Assembly: GCA_002914805.1 (NCBI GenBank)
Contig: JXTB01000134.1
Coordinates: forward strand, 333,318 to 397,317
Length of the DNA stretch: 64,000 nt
DNA from: Parasponia andersonii
Taxonomy: Eukaryota > Streptophyta > Magnoliopsida > Rosales > Cannabaceae
Direction: 5' to 3'
Part shown: in pieces, positions 47,001-59,400 of the stretch
Layout of the letters: each line of letters opens with the position of its first letter
Numbering within the stretch: the stretch's first letter is position 1
Translations under genes and position numbers: made by a program
Notes under the pieces: model-generated
Seen by the model: only the letters and a program-made list of their open reading frames with translations
What the model was told of the DNA's origin: nothing
The model's database searches: none

Positions 47001-48389
47001 TTTTTATAACAACATTTACAATAAAACTATGTTTCTAATATCTACAAACATACTCAAGTCTATGATAGTCCACACTGTTCAAACAAATAACATGAAATAA
47101 ATAGGTCCAGAAAAAACATAAACATAATAACATCAATCTAAAAGGCAGTAATCACAATCTATCACTACATCTCTAAAGCAATCTGAGTTCAAAATAAATT
47201 CAAATTAGATAAAAGAATAAGACTATTTTGTGATGCTCTCGAAATTTTGTACTTGCTGAGAAATATAATTCTTGTACTCACTTTGATTTAATGATAATCT
47301 AAAGAGAGTTGATTTGTATATATATGGTTATGCCTAATTTTTTGAGAACTCTATTATAATGATTATCGGTAGGATATCTTTGTCGGTAGAATCTTTGTAT
47401 TTTCTATTTGTTTTGAATTGATAAAGAGAGTAATTTCTTGTAAATGTTATGGCATTCCTAAATTCATGAGATTAATTCAATAAATTTTCGGTAAAATCAA
47501 AACTTAGAAATAGCTTGGAGTGGTAAATTTCTATGTTGTTTGTAACTGACAAGCCCTAGAAATGAATTGAGATTTAACTTAACTCTCATTTTTGTGTTCA
47601 AAATAAATAATTATATTTTTGAAAGTTTATCTTCGTGAAAAAATGACAATTGGGCAAAATGGGTATATTGAACAGACCGAGTCTTAACCTACCGGCGTTT
47701 GTCTTTTGGCTAAATGTATAGATTTTTTTTTTAATTTGAGGTGGCCAAAATGTGTAAAATAAAACGTGATTTGAAAACAGTTGATTTGGATGAGGTGTAT
47801 TTAAGTTGGGAATCCAAGAACTATGAAGGAAATTTTGTTTATAAAAATGCATTTGATTATTATCATGTTTGGCATATTTTTTGAATCCTATTCTTCAAAT
47901 CCATAAGCAACTTTCATGTCTCCTATTCTTCAAATTCAAAAATAACTTTCACGTGACATAAAGTTATTTCTGAATTTGAAAAATATGATTTGAATCATGT
48001 ACCAAAAATACGCGTATTTTCTTATTATTGTTGAGTTTAACAAATGTGAAACTATGTTTGATAATATATTTGAAAATAAAAGAACAATCAAAAACATATT
48101 TGGTTGAGTGACTTTTAGATACTATTTTTTCACAATAACATAAAATCTCCTTAGGAGAAAAACGTTATTTTATTTTTTATTTGTAGGAAATTCTAATTTT
48201 TTTTATTAATGTATATGGTTAATATATTTCTGAAATTCTGCCATTGATATCACACATCAAGCTTCATAGGTTCTCTCCTACGGTCTATTGAGGTAACCAT
48301 ATCTACCACTAGTTTTTGGGATTTTCTAATGGTTTCAGTTCCCATTGATGACGAAAAGTCGAAAGCTCTATGACCTTATAACCGAGCAA
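44038..48389. other. Gene-poor AT-rich desert, part 2
   Basis: No gene was recognised. Within it, about 45780-45990 is GC-richer ('cgttgcggtgccatttaaat', 'cagcctcgtgaagctggcat') and looks like retrotransposon spacer DNA. About 46155-46340 holds 'taagggtgtatatcagtctg' and GGCC/GGTT-rich words resembling a hAT left end. A near-duplicate of about 33 bp lies at 47887-47956 ('cctattcttcaaat'). Confidence 0.4.
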
Positions 48390-48770
48390 GAGACAAACCC
48401 ATATGTATTTTCCTCCATTGGAGACCAGGCTTCAACCTCTGCCCCAGTCACAGACAGAGAAGAAGACGATGATAGTGGTGGTGACAAAAATCAAAGAGGT
48501 CCTCTGCCATTTAGTCCTCACTGACTTAGACCTTCGAGTTGGCCACGAAGTTTTGCTACGACGTCAAGATCGGCTTGAGCTCTTTTGAACCTCTTCGCTT
48601 GTCAAAGAGTTTCTGGAAATAACAGAGGAGTACTTCGAAGACAATCTTATTTCCAAGATAGAGAGATACTTGTCGCAATCTGTGCTCAAGAGCTTAAAAT
48701 ACTTCTTTAAAGCTCCGAAGTCAAGTGATGAGAAGCTTATGCAAGGAGACTTTGGAGATTTCCCAATAGT
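48390..48770 (+). pseudogene. NPH3/BTB-family pseudogene fragment
   Basis: Two frames together match the N-terminal BTB-to-NPH3 part of the plant NPH3/RPT2-like family (phototropism, auxin transport, CUL3 adaptors). TFELATKFCYDVKIGLSSF (about 48533-48590) corresponds to the BTB end (FELVAKFCYGV). After a shift, VKEFLEITEEYFEDNLISKI and ERYLSQSVLKSLKYFFKAPK (about 48600-48720) correspond to the EYLxMTEExxExNLIxxTExxLSQ region. Frame changes and a stop make it nonfunctional. The DNA after 48770 (RDRRATISSSYMRLYLWKP and beyond, broken by stops) is unidentified. Confidence 0.72.
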
Positions 48771-48989
48771 GCATTGACTTAATCACCTTGAAAGCACCAA
48801 CTCACTCTGTTTAGATGGGCTTGTTAGGGACAGAAGAGCCACTATAAGCTCATCATACATGCGACTTTACTTATGGAAGCCGATGAATAATAGGAGGCCA
48901 CCTCGATCAATGGACTGAGGAAAATGGGATGAAGCTCTTAGAAGTGAGATTGAGTTTTTGGTTTAGCAGAGGATAACATGGTCGGAAAA

Positions 48990-49608
48990 ATTTAGGAACA
49001 TCAAATCATCGTTTCCCTATTTTTTTTTTTTTTTAGTTTTTAAATTCTATACCCAAAAACAAGATTTCTTAGACTGTTTCTAACTTTTCCTGTTTTTAAA
49101 ACAAAATAGCCAAACCCAAAAAGGGCACCAAATGGGTTACTAACAAATATTCTATTCTGTATGGTTCACCCATTTAAATGAGTGTATTTAAATGAAAATT
49201 ATGAAATAAGTTATAATTGAAATGAAAAATATTTGAAGTGAAATAAAATGGAATGTGTTGTAATTATAACGAGAGACATTAGAGTAGACCATTTAAAAAT
49301 GTCTTCTAAGCTCCATTTTTATTCAAAGACACAAAAAATCAATTTCAATAGTTAGTGTGACTAATTGACTATTTGAATGGAAAAACTAAATTATTGAAAA
49401 AAACATCAATTCTAAAAGATCATTTAAATAAAAAAACTGAAATTATTGACATAAATATCTATTCCAATAGATTTTCCATTTGAATGGAATGGAATGAAAT
49501 GAGGGAAATAAACAGGACCTTTATTTATTTTTTAAATAATTTTGCCTGTAATGTAGCTATAACACATAATTACTAAATTAGCCCTACTTACACCTTTTAT
49601 TCTATCGT
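48990..49608. other. Intergenic, AT-rich
   Basis: Starts with a T run of 18 at about 49020 and continues with AT-rich DNA without recognised features. Confidence 0.4.
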
Positions 49609-50080
49609 GGGTTTATGGCACAAATAGTCCCTGAACTAGTCAATTTGTGGTAATTTGGTCCTCAAAGTTTCAATTATAGCAATGTAGTTTCTAAATTTTT
49701 CGATATGTAATAGTTTGGTCCTTAGATTGTCTAAATTTCAACTTACTATTAAATGTTTGACAAAAAAATGTACATGAAAAGCACGTTGCAACATCTGAAA
49801 GAGTATTTAAAGGAAAATAAATTGAGCAAGAGAATTTTCGAAAAAAATAAAAGATATATTATTTGTATTTTTTAGGATTCTTGGAGTTACAATTTTAGAT
49901 TTTTTTTGTCTATGATTGATTATTTTTATGCTCGAAATTGTCAAATTATTTTTTAAATATATTTTCAAATGCTATTATAGTTAAAAATTTTAATACATTT
50001 TAGGAGCAAACTGCTATAAATAAAAAAATTTAGGGGCTAAAACTTTGAGCACAAGTTGGACCATTTGTGCCATTAACCCT
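49609..50080. mobile_element. Foldback MITE immediately upstream of FY
   Basis: The left terminus GGGTTTATGGCACAAATAGTCC at 49609 is mirrored by the right terminus; reverse complement of 50080 inward reads AGGGTTAATGGCACAAATGGTC. The arms continue with similar 'tagtccctgaact' and 'gcaatgtagtttc' phrases. No coding capacity. Both flanks contain 'tatcgt', but the target duplication is imperfect. The element ends about 320 bp before the FY start codon, so its right end lies in or next to the FY promoter. Confidence 0.75.
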
Positions 50081-50185
50081 CATATCGTATATCATAGAAG
50101 TTTCAAACCGAACCCCAGCAGTTCCGAAACTCGTTGCTGCTACGCCTCCTTACTCCTACTTCCTCCGTTGCCACACTCTAAACTA

Positions 50186-50186
<1 letters not shown>

Positions 50187-50225
<39 letters not shown>
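50187..50225 (+). repeat. (CT)n microsatellite in FY 5' leader
   Basis: About 19 CT units, about 180 bp upstream of the FY ATG. It is typical of plant 5' untranslated regions and probably length-variable. Confidence 0.9.
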
Positions 50226-50228
<3 letters not shown>

Positions 50229-50400
50229 TTCTCGCTCTTATTCGATTTTGATGTCCACACCAAAATTCTGGAGAATGGCATGAATTCGAATTCGGTTTCT
50301 GCCGCGTTTTCTTCCACCGAACGAAATTCACAGAGGGGTTTAGGGTTTTGCGTCCTCTGCCACTAGGGTTTTGGGTTAGGGTTTCGTTTTAAGCTGAAAA

Positions 50401-53400
50401 ATGATGTACGGCGNCAAATCCAATGATGCGTCAGCCCTCTGCTTCTTCCACTAATATCGCTCCTGAGTATCACCACCCTTCTGGCCCTGCTCCTCCACTT
50501 ACTCATTATGATGGTACGTTATAAATTCCGTTTGGTAACTTGGAAAGTTGTGCGAAAGGGAAACCAAAGAATCATCCAAATGGGTATTTATGTATATGTA
50601 TAAATTATTATTATTTTTTTTCTGAATGTATTTTTCATATGGGTAGGCTATAGAATGCTAATGCATAGGAAGTAATTCATATATCTGACTTTTAGCTAGA
50701 TAAGTACTGTGGAATTAGGCAAGACTGGTTAGAAGGTGTGAGTGAGCCCCCTTTTTTTTTTTTTTTTTTTAAATTTTATTTCTTTGAACTGTTGAATTCT
50801 TGGCCTTTCGATTGTTAGATATGGAATGTGTGAAATTCTGATTGTTTTTGTCTCTTGTTAATAATGTTAATGGTATCTATTAAGAAGTTTTATGCTTTGA
50901 CTTCATATGGTGTATTTCTTTTTCTTTTTGGGGGTATTTTGCAAGTTGTTTCTTTATCTGAAATTAACAAATTTTGGTTGCAGCTCATGCTGATGGTTTT
51001 GCTGCAAAAAGGATGAGAAAACTTACGCAGAGGAGGGCGGTTGACTACACTAGCACTGTCGTCCGATATATGCAGGTGACATTTTTTCTTTTTCTTCCTT
51101 TTTTCCTCTTCATTTCGAGGTTATAATTTGGTTTTGATACTTGTACAATTAGTTTATGTGGATTTTTTATTTTTTGAACAGTTTTTGTAAAGCAGCATTT
51201 TTGTTGAGATTCTTCCTAGCTTTGGCAGTTAATGCATCCTGTGGCTCACTTATACTTTGTTGGGAATGGATTACATATTTACTATTAAAAGTTGGGGAGG
51301 AGGGAGAGAGACCACATTTAAACTTTTATGTTTATCAGTTTGATTAGAGATGGTGTCCCATTTAAATGTATCCTAGACTCCTAGTCTAAAATTCCTTCGG
51401 TCTTAAATACAGGTTTTTTTCTCCATTCANNNNNNNNNNNNNNNNNNNNNNNNNNNNNNNNNNNNNNNNNNNNNNNNNNNNNNNNNNNNNNNNNNNNNNN
51501 NNNNNNNNNNNNNNNNNNNNNNNNNNNNNNNNNNNNNNNNNNNCATTCTTCAAAAGTTGCTATATCAGCTCTTAAGTAAAAAGGGATATCAGATTTTCCT
51601 TGTAACACATCATGTTTTGACTTGGATCAGCTGTCACATCATGTTTAGAATTTATACTGCCTCTACTATAGTTGGGACTGCACCTGTAACAATATATTTC
51701 GTAGTGTGGGTTCTGGATACTGGCTTATTGTGTTATTAACTTGTAGAGGATGACATATGTTCTAGTACGGTATTTTTTAAGTACCTAAATAAATGTATAA
51801 AAACTTTTAACTTCTAATAGTAACTATTTTTGAGTTTTATGGAGTTCATTGATTTTTTTTTTTAAAAGGAAACAAAATACAGGAATGAGGAAACCAATAA
51901 AAGTTCCTCACTCAGAGACAAACAGAAAGTATATATTCAGAACCTGCATTAACCTAACAATTTCCAAATTCTCAATGAACCACAAAAAACTGAACTTTTA
52001 TACTCTTTAACACTCTTCAACCAAATTGCTGCCCAAAATTTAACTTTTTCCCATATCTCCTCCTCCAAGGATACAATGTCTTCCAAAATTCTTTGATTTC
52101 TTTCAGATCACACAGCCCAAAAGATAGAGATAACAGAAATTCTACATAATACTTTTCTCATTCTACCTTTAACATATCCAACCCGATCAGTAAGCAAAGT
52201 AGAAAGTGTACTAGGACTGACCCAAGAGCTATTAAACTCCCTCAATAGCATCTACCAGATATTCATAGTGAAGTTGCCGTGAATAAACAAATAATCAATA
52301 TTCTCTCACAACTTCTAGACATCACACACCAGCCCGGGTAGAGTGCTTGATAAGGCCTTCTAAACTCCCTTTGTTGCATTGATCTGAATTATTTAAATAT
52401 GTGATGTATAAAGATGTTACCAATATTTTCTACTTCACTAGCTCCCCAATCTTTACTTTAGTTTTTCCCTTGAGCATATATTTTTGTCATAAAAGAGAAC
52501 TGGATGTGTGTGCTTCTAGCAGGTCTTCTGATTTTCATTTACAAAATTACATATCCACTATAAATGACTGGTGCTCTTGGATTTCTGCAGATCCGTATGT
52601 GGCAACGAGATTCAAGGGATCGGACAGTATTGCAGCCGACGGCAGCAGCAGCTATTGATGTTTGTAATCTTTTATGGTTAACGTTCTATTTTTTTGGATA
52701 AATAACGTCTGGAGGCATCCATTCCTTTGCTTGTCTAATTATTAGTCTGAATTTGGTTTATTCATGTTATCTTATATTTTTTACTTGGCATAGATGTTGC
52801 CAACAGTGGCATATTCGGACAATCCATCTACTAGCTTTGCTGCAAAGTTCGTACACACTTCTCTAAACAAAAACCGTTGTTCAATTAATCGAGTCCTGGT
52901 AAGTTTTATAATGTGCTTTTCTGCACTTTTACTTGCTGAGTTGTGCTCTCTGAATAATCTGTCTAAAAGCTTGCTTTATCTTGTATGTGGTATTTACAAC
53001 TGTTGTATATTTTATCGAGACTGATAGTTTTGTCATTTGAGCATGAAATGATTTTATTGTTTCTTTTGCTGTGGTGTTGAGTTCTTTTGATTTGTGTGAC
53101 AAGTTCATGGGAGCTTGGTAATTGCGTAGAAAACTCAAACTTGATTTGAAAGAATTAGGCATGCGTATGGATTACATAATGGTGGGAATCGGAAAAGGCA
53201 AGCCCTTTGATAGTACTTATTGGCTTTTTAGGTATCCGTGTTTCTAACCACACTTGTGGTAGGTAAAGTAGTCCCTAATTTTTTTTGGTACAGAAATAGA
53301 TGCAGAAGAGATATTTTAATTATTTTATTTTTTATTATTTATTATGATTATTATTGTCTTTTAAGAAACAAAAGCTATAATATCTCAAACCCTTACAAAG

Positions 53401-56400
53401 GCAATTCAAATAAAAGGAGGACCAACCACTATAACATGTACGAAAAAAACATGACTATGCTTGAACCTCCCAATGCCTGATTAACTCTGAAACGAACAAC
53501 CTTTTAAACTCCTTTTTTTTTTTTTTAGACCAAACTTTTGGCATAGAAGGGATAATTTTGTTCCTGAATACAAGAGGTAGATGTGTACAGATGGGCTTGA
53601 TGTTAGGTGTAGTGGGTTTTGTTAAATATGTACTTACATCTGCCTCATCAAATTAGACTAAGCTTTGATATAATTTTATTGGGCATGAACTGGAGCAAGT
53701 CTCTGCACACTTGGACATAAATAATGAACACTACTTTGCGTTTTCTTAGTTTTCGTTGATTCATGCTTTTTTGTTGGAAATTAGAGAGTTTGTGTTATCT
53801 TATTTGTGCCACAGTCTGTTTAGTTGTGCTACTACCTGCCAAGCATTCTCAAGTTTGCTGACTTGTTCTTTTTTATTTATTTTAAACAAAGTGGACTCCT
53901 ACAGGAAGACGGCTTATTACTGGCTCTCAAAGTGGGGAATTCACGCTGTGGAATGGACAGTCTTTTAATTTTGAAATGATTCTTCAGGTACTCAACTTCG
54001 GAGCATAAGATATTACATTTTTCATTGAGTAAACCAATGTGATGGCCTTTGGTTTACTCTCCTTCCTAAAAATAATGCAGGCCCATGACCAAGCAATCAG
54101 ATCAATGATATGGAGTCACAACGATAACTGGATGGTCTCTGGTGATGATGGAGGTGCAATAAAGTAATTGTATTCTCACACTGAAGCATTACTATTAGCC
54201 CTTTTGATTTATTATTTTTGCTAGCTTCTGACTGCTGAAACAAAGGGAAGTTCTAATGTTACTCTACTTTTGTGAATAAATTTCAGGTATTGGCAGAACA
54301 ATATGAATAATGTGAAGGCAAATAAATCTGCTCATAAAGAGTCAGTTCGGGACTTAAGGTGCATATCTACGTGTATTTTTCCTATATGAGCATTGTCCAT
54401 GGGGCATGTCATAGATGATGTTTTGGAAACAGCTTTTGTAGGACTGACTTGAAATTCTGTTCCTGCTCGGATGATACTACCGTCAAAGTTTGGGACTTTG
54501 CTCGATGTCAGGAAGAGCACTCATTAACTGGTAAAGTGCTTTGAGTCTAAAGTGCTATGACCGTAAGATTGTCAATCGTAATTGTGTTTTTCCTATGGTA
54601 CTTTACTAATATTTTACTGGAACCAATGTGTGTATTCTCTGCCATTATCATGAAATCAATTGTGTTTTTCCTATGGCACTTTACTAATATTTTACTGGTG
54701 CCAATATGTGTATTCTCTGCCATTATCATAAAATCAGATATTTAGTTACATGACTATATATGAATACTGTAAATTCATCTATGTCAATGCATACAATGCA
54801 TTTCTCAAATTTTAAGTGGATTGTCATTTTTTTTTCTCAATCAGTTTATGCAAAGTTACTTGGGTTTGTAAATGACTGGATTTACAAACTAGATATAATG
54901 GAAGGAAATGCCCTAGTGAAATGTTAAGATCATTTCCGTTGGTTTGCTGGTTATGGAGATTCTGATGCTTTTGTTTAGAAAACAGTATCTGGTTCAGATT
55001 TATCTATTTTCATTTTTATTTTTTATTTTTTCGGTCAAGAGCTCATATTTTTTACTATGCTATTCTAGTTTATGAAGCTTTTGTTTATTCTTATGCTTTC
55101 TGTACTTTCAAAATTTTATTCTAATTGCTGTAAACCTTTACTGTAATTTCTTTTTGTAAATTGTGACCTATCCTATTATATATGTTGTATCGTTTCCCAG
55201 TGTGGAAATTATTGCTTCTGCTCAGTGGAAAATAGCAATTTCTACGGTGAAATGAAAATAGTGGACCACATAATCTTCTTTTTCTTTTTGAGGATTGTGT
55301 TTTTACTTGTTTGATTTTCAATATTTCGATTTTCCGGTAAATTTTCTGCCATGACCAAAAATTCTTTTTGCATTTGGTTTAAATTGATTACTACTATGTT
55401 ACTATCCAGTTGAACTGTTGACTATTTCATTATGCTGGTCATGGTTGCATGGGCACGCTGCTTGTTTAGTATGAGGAAGTTTGTTATTGTAATGTTCTTG
55501 TGCTTTATATCTGTTAAGTATGCACTATGCATGAAGTAATCTTAGGAATTTTGTGGGTTTGAACTCAGGCAGGCCATGGTTGGGATGTGAAGAGTGTTGA
55601 CTGGCACCCTACAAAATCTTTACTCGTTTCAGGTGTTTACAACAATTCTCTTGTGAAAGTATATATAGAGATTTTACTGTAGGTTCAAAATTATATCATT
55701 GTGAAATTCCGTGTACCTAGGTGGGAAAGACAGCCTTGTCAAACTGTGGGATGCTAAATCAGGGAGAGAACTTTGTTCATTGTGAGTACAAAATCTGATA
55801 TTTCATTATGAGATATTTTGTTACCGGATTTCATCAGAAGTTATGCATGTATGTTGCAGTCATGGCCATAAAAATGTTGTACTTTGTGTCAAATGGAACC
55901 AAAATGGTAACTGGATACTGACTGCTTCAAAGGATCAGATCATCAAGGTGGGTAACTCATCTTTTTTAATATATTGCACTCACATAAGTTGAGAAATGCT
56001 TCTCGTTTCTCTTCTCATTTTTAAATTTCTTTGTCAAGTTCCCACTCTTTTTTTTCTTTTTCTTTTTTCGTAGCTTTATGACATAAGGGCTATGAAGGAG
56101 CTTGAATCTTTCCGGGGACATCGGAAGGATGTGACTGGTTAGTAGCATGTTTCTTCCTAATGCACAGCTTTCTTATGGAGGATTTCACTTACTGATTTAT
56201 TTATTATATTAAACAGTTGTTAAACTAGACGTGATCCTTCCGAGCCTTAATGTATAAGATCATTTATTTGGATGGAAACATCAACATGATTAATTGCTGA
56301 TTCAATAACTGCTGTAGAAGCCCTTTCTTGCTATACACCTTTTGCCATCTGTCGTCTTCTTGTTATTTTGTATTTTCAACTATTAAATCATTATATGCAA

Positions 56401-59400
56401 TGTAGTAGTGAGCTTAAGACTCTATTTTACTATTGATTTATGTAAGACTAGGTTTTTCTTCACGTGTGTGGTTTGATCCTATCTTGATATTCAAATTGCA
56501 TTTCCTTTTTTCAGTAGGATATAGGTTTTCGTATTGGTGTGCCATTTGTAATTCTTTTTCTTCTTCTTATTGTCGTACCTCTCTCTCTCTCTCTCTTTTC
56601 AATTTCATTTATTTCTTGATAGAAATATCACACCATTCTGTGGCGTCTTATCAAGCACAATCCTAACTCAACAAGCCTAGCCTTTTTTTTGTGTCATTTG
56701 CTTGTTATGTTCTATCCTTTCTTGATAACTCTACTTTATATCATCTACTCAGATAAATTGTTTCCCTTGTCTTGTTTTTTGAGGGAAGAAAAATCTAATT
56801 TCTTATTCTAAGACCTCAGGGCATAGCTGAATATATAGAGTACAACCATAACAAAAAACTAGCTAAGAAAAGGAAATAAATCAGAGGAAATAAGATCCCT
56901 GATTTCTAGAAACAAAATAACTACAAAACAAATCTTTGCAAATCATAAAAGTAAAAGCTAGAATCGGATTGAGATAAGATCCAATCGGAAAAGGAGAATC
57001 AGATGATGATCTAACAGCTGTGACAACCAAATAATCAGGATTTTCCACACCGGATTATATGCTGCATAATGAAGATTTCCTTTAAAAATTTGAGTGGTGT
57101 ACAAACTTCTGAATCTAACTTCTCACTTCATAGTTCATAATTCTTTTTGAATTTGTAGTTATATTATTCATTTCCAAAATTGTATGATAGTATATACTCA
57201 AAATGTCTTATCCTCTCCTTATATGTGTTCCAGTGTTTTATTTTTAATAAAAGCTTTTGTTTCTTAAGGAAAAAAAGTATATTTCAAGAGCTCCTTTTTT
57301 GTTCCTCGGTGTTCAATGTTCTGGCATTTTGCCAAGGATGGACATGGACAATCAGTTAGTCCTTTATTTTCTAATGCTTCTACAAGTGTATGAATTTATT
57401 CGTTTGTTGATAAGGAACATGAACTGATAATTCTTCTAAAATTCTATGAGTTTGACGTGTCTAGTATTCTTTTATATTCTTAGCGCTTGCTTGGCATCCT
57501 TTTCATGAAGAATACTTTGTCAGTGGGAGTTTCGACGGATCCATTTATCATTGGCTTGTCGGGTAAATTCATTTTCTCATCCAGTCTTCTTGTTAGGAAG
57601 TGGTTATTCTTTTTCACTTTATTGTTCAGTGCCTCAGGTTTTAACCAACAAGTGAAGTTTATTTCATATAGCTTTATAATAGTTTCCTGTGTGTATTGGA
57701 ACCATTGCCAACTAAAGAAAGGAAAAGGAAGAGAAAAAATATAAAGCTAGTGACCTTACGCATTTTCACTCCCTTGTTATAAAGCGGTAGTCGATACTGG
57801 ATCAAATAGATTGTCTTAGGAAGCCTAAAGTTTCCATTCCGTTTGGTTTATTTATTAGGTAATAGCAATTTGGTTAGTTGGGTATTCAAACTGCTTATCT
57901 AAGCAAGAAACTCCTTTTGTCTGATACAACTTTAGTAAGTTTATTTTTATTTATGTTATCATGAGGTGTGTACTTTGCGCACTATCATTTTTCTTGGGGT
58001 TCTGGAGTTATGTTTGAGACAGAATAATAAAAGTTAAATAATTTTATTGAAACTGTCATTACATTTGATCGCTATTTGGATGGTCAGATGACGAATTAAA
58101 TTCTCACTGTGATATAGCGTTGGTCCTACCTTCTTTATTTATTTAATAATGGTTTGAAATACATTTTCGTGCTGAATGCATTACAAGGGATTCTCGTGTC
58201 TTTTGGAAACAAATTTGAACATGATTTTCATTCAATGATGCAAACTTATTCTGATGAACAGGCATGAAACTCCCCAGATTGAAATTCCAAATGCACATGA
58301 TAACAGTGTATGGGATCTTGCATGGCATCCTATTGGATATCTTCTTTGCAGGTCAACTCTATTTCTTACTTTGATCATATTGTCTGCTTACTTCACTCTG
58401 TTAGTTTAGTAGTTCAAACTTCTATGTTCCTAGCCCTTTTCAATAGTGCTTTCTATCGATTTTATCACATTACATTTATGTACTTTTTAATTATTTAGTA
58501 ATTTTGAATTTGTTCATTTGTGAACATTTCTGGTTCTTGCAGTGGTAGCAATGATCATACGACCAAGTTTTGGTGCAGAAATCGGCCAGGAGACACTGCT
58601 CGTGATAAATTTAATATGGGTCAGAACCAAGGTACCCCCCCACCAATGATGAAATAATTTGCATGGGAGGTCCAGTCAAATATAATACTTCATGTCTAAA
58701 ATGATTGGAGTCCTCTGTTGTAAATTGTGTTTTTTGTGTGGATTTCTCATCAACTTTCTTTGTATTATGTTATCTGATTAATACAAATCTTGTTTCTTAT
58801 CCAAAAAAAAAAAAAAACAAAAAACTTTGATTTATAGAGTTATCTGAACTAATTGACTTCTCTTGAGACTGTTTTTACTGATAAAAAGAAAATTATTGCT
58901 AGGTTTCTGGTTCAAAGGCATTTACATGACATACTTGTAGTAGTCTGTGTAGGGACTGGAACGGGAATAGAACACAGAAATGAAATAATTTGCATGGACC
59001 TCTGTCCAGTCAAATATATTATTTGTTCATTATCGTATGTGTTTTCAGGTTATGGTGATCAAAATCCTAGTCATGCTGGTCGCTTTTCTGGTAACTTTCC
59101 AATTTCTGAAGTTCCAACAACTCCTGGACCATTTCCTCCAGGGTTGACAAGAAATGAGGGTACCATTCCTGGTGTTGGAGTTGCCATGCCATTATCCATT
59201 CCATCACTTGATACATCAGCTCAGGGAGACCAAAAACATCATCCCATTTCAATGCCTTTAGGGGCTCCTCCTCTTCCACCTGGTCCTCATCCCTCCCTTA
59301 TTGCTGCCAATCAGCAGCAACCATATCAACAAAACCCTCAACATATCCCTCAGCAGCAACATCAACAACACCACCAAGGACTCCCACAACAAATGCCCCC

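Noticed and set aside
46367..47100. Plus-strand open frames at 46367-46555 and 46825-47100
   Set aside because: Low-complexity Phe/Ile/Tyr/Asn composition expected from AT-rich sequence; no motif found.
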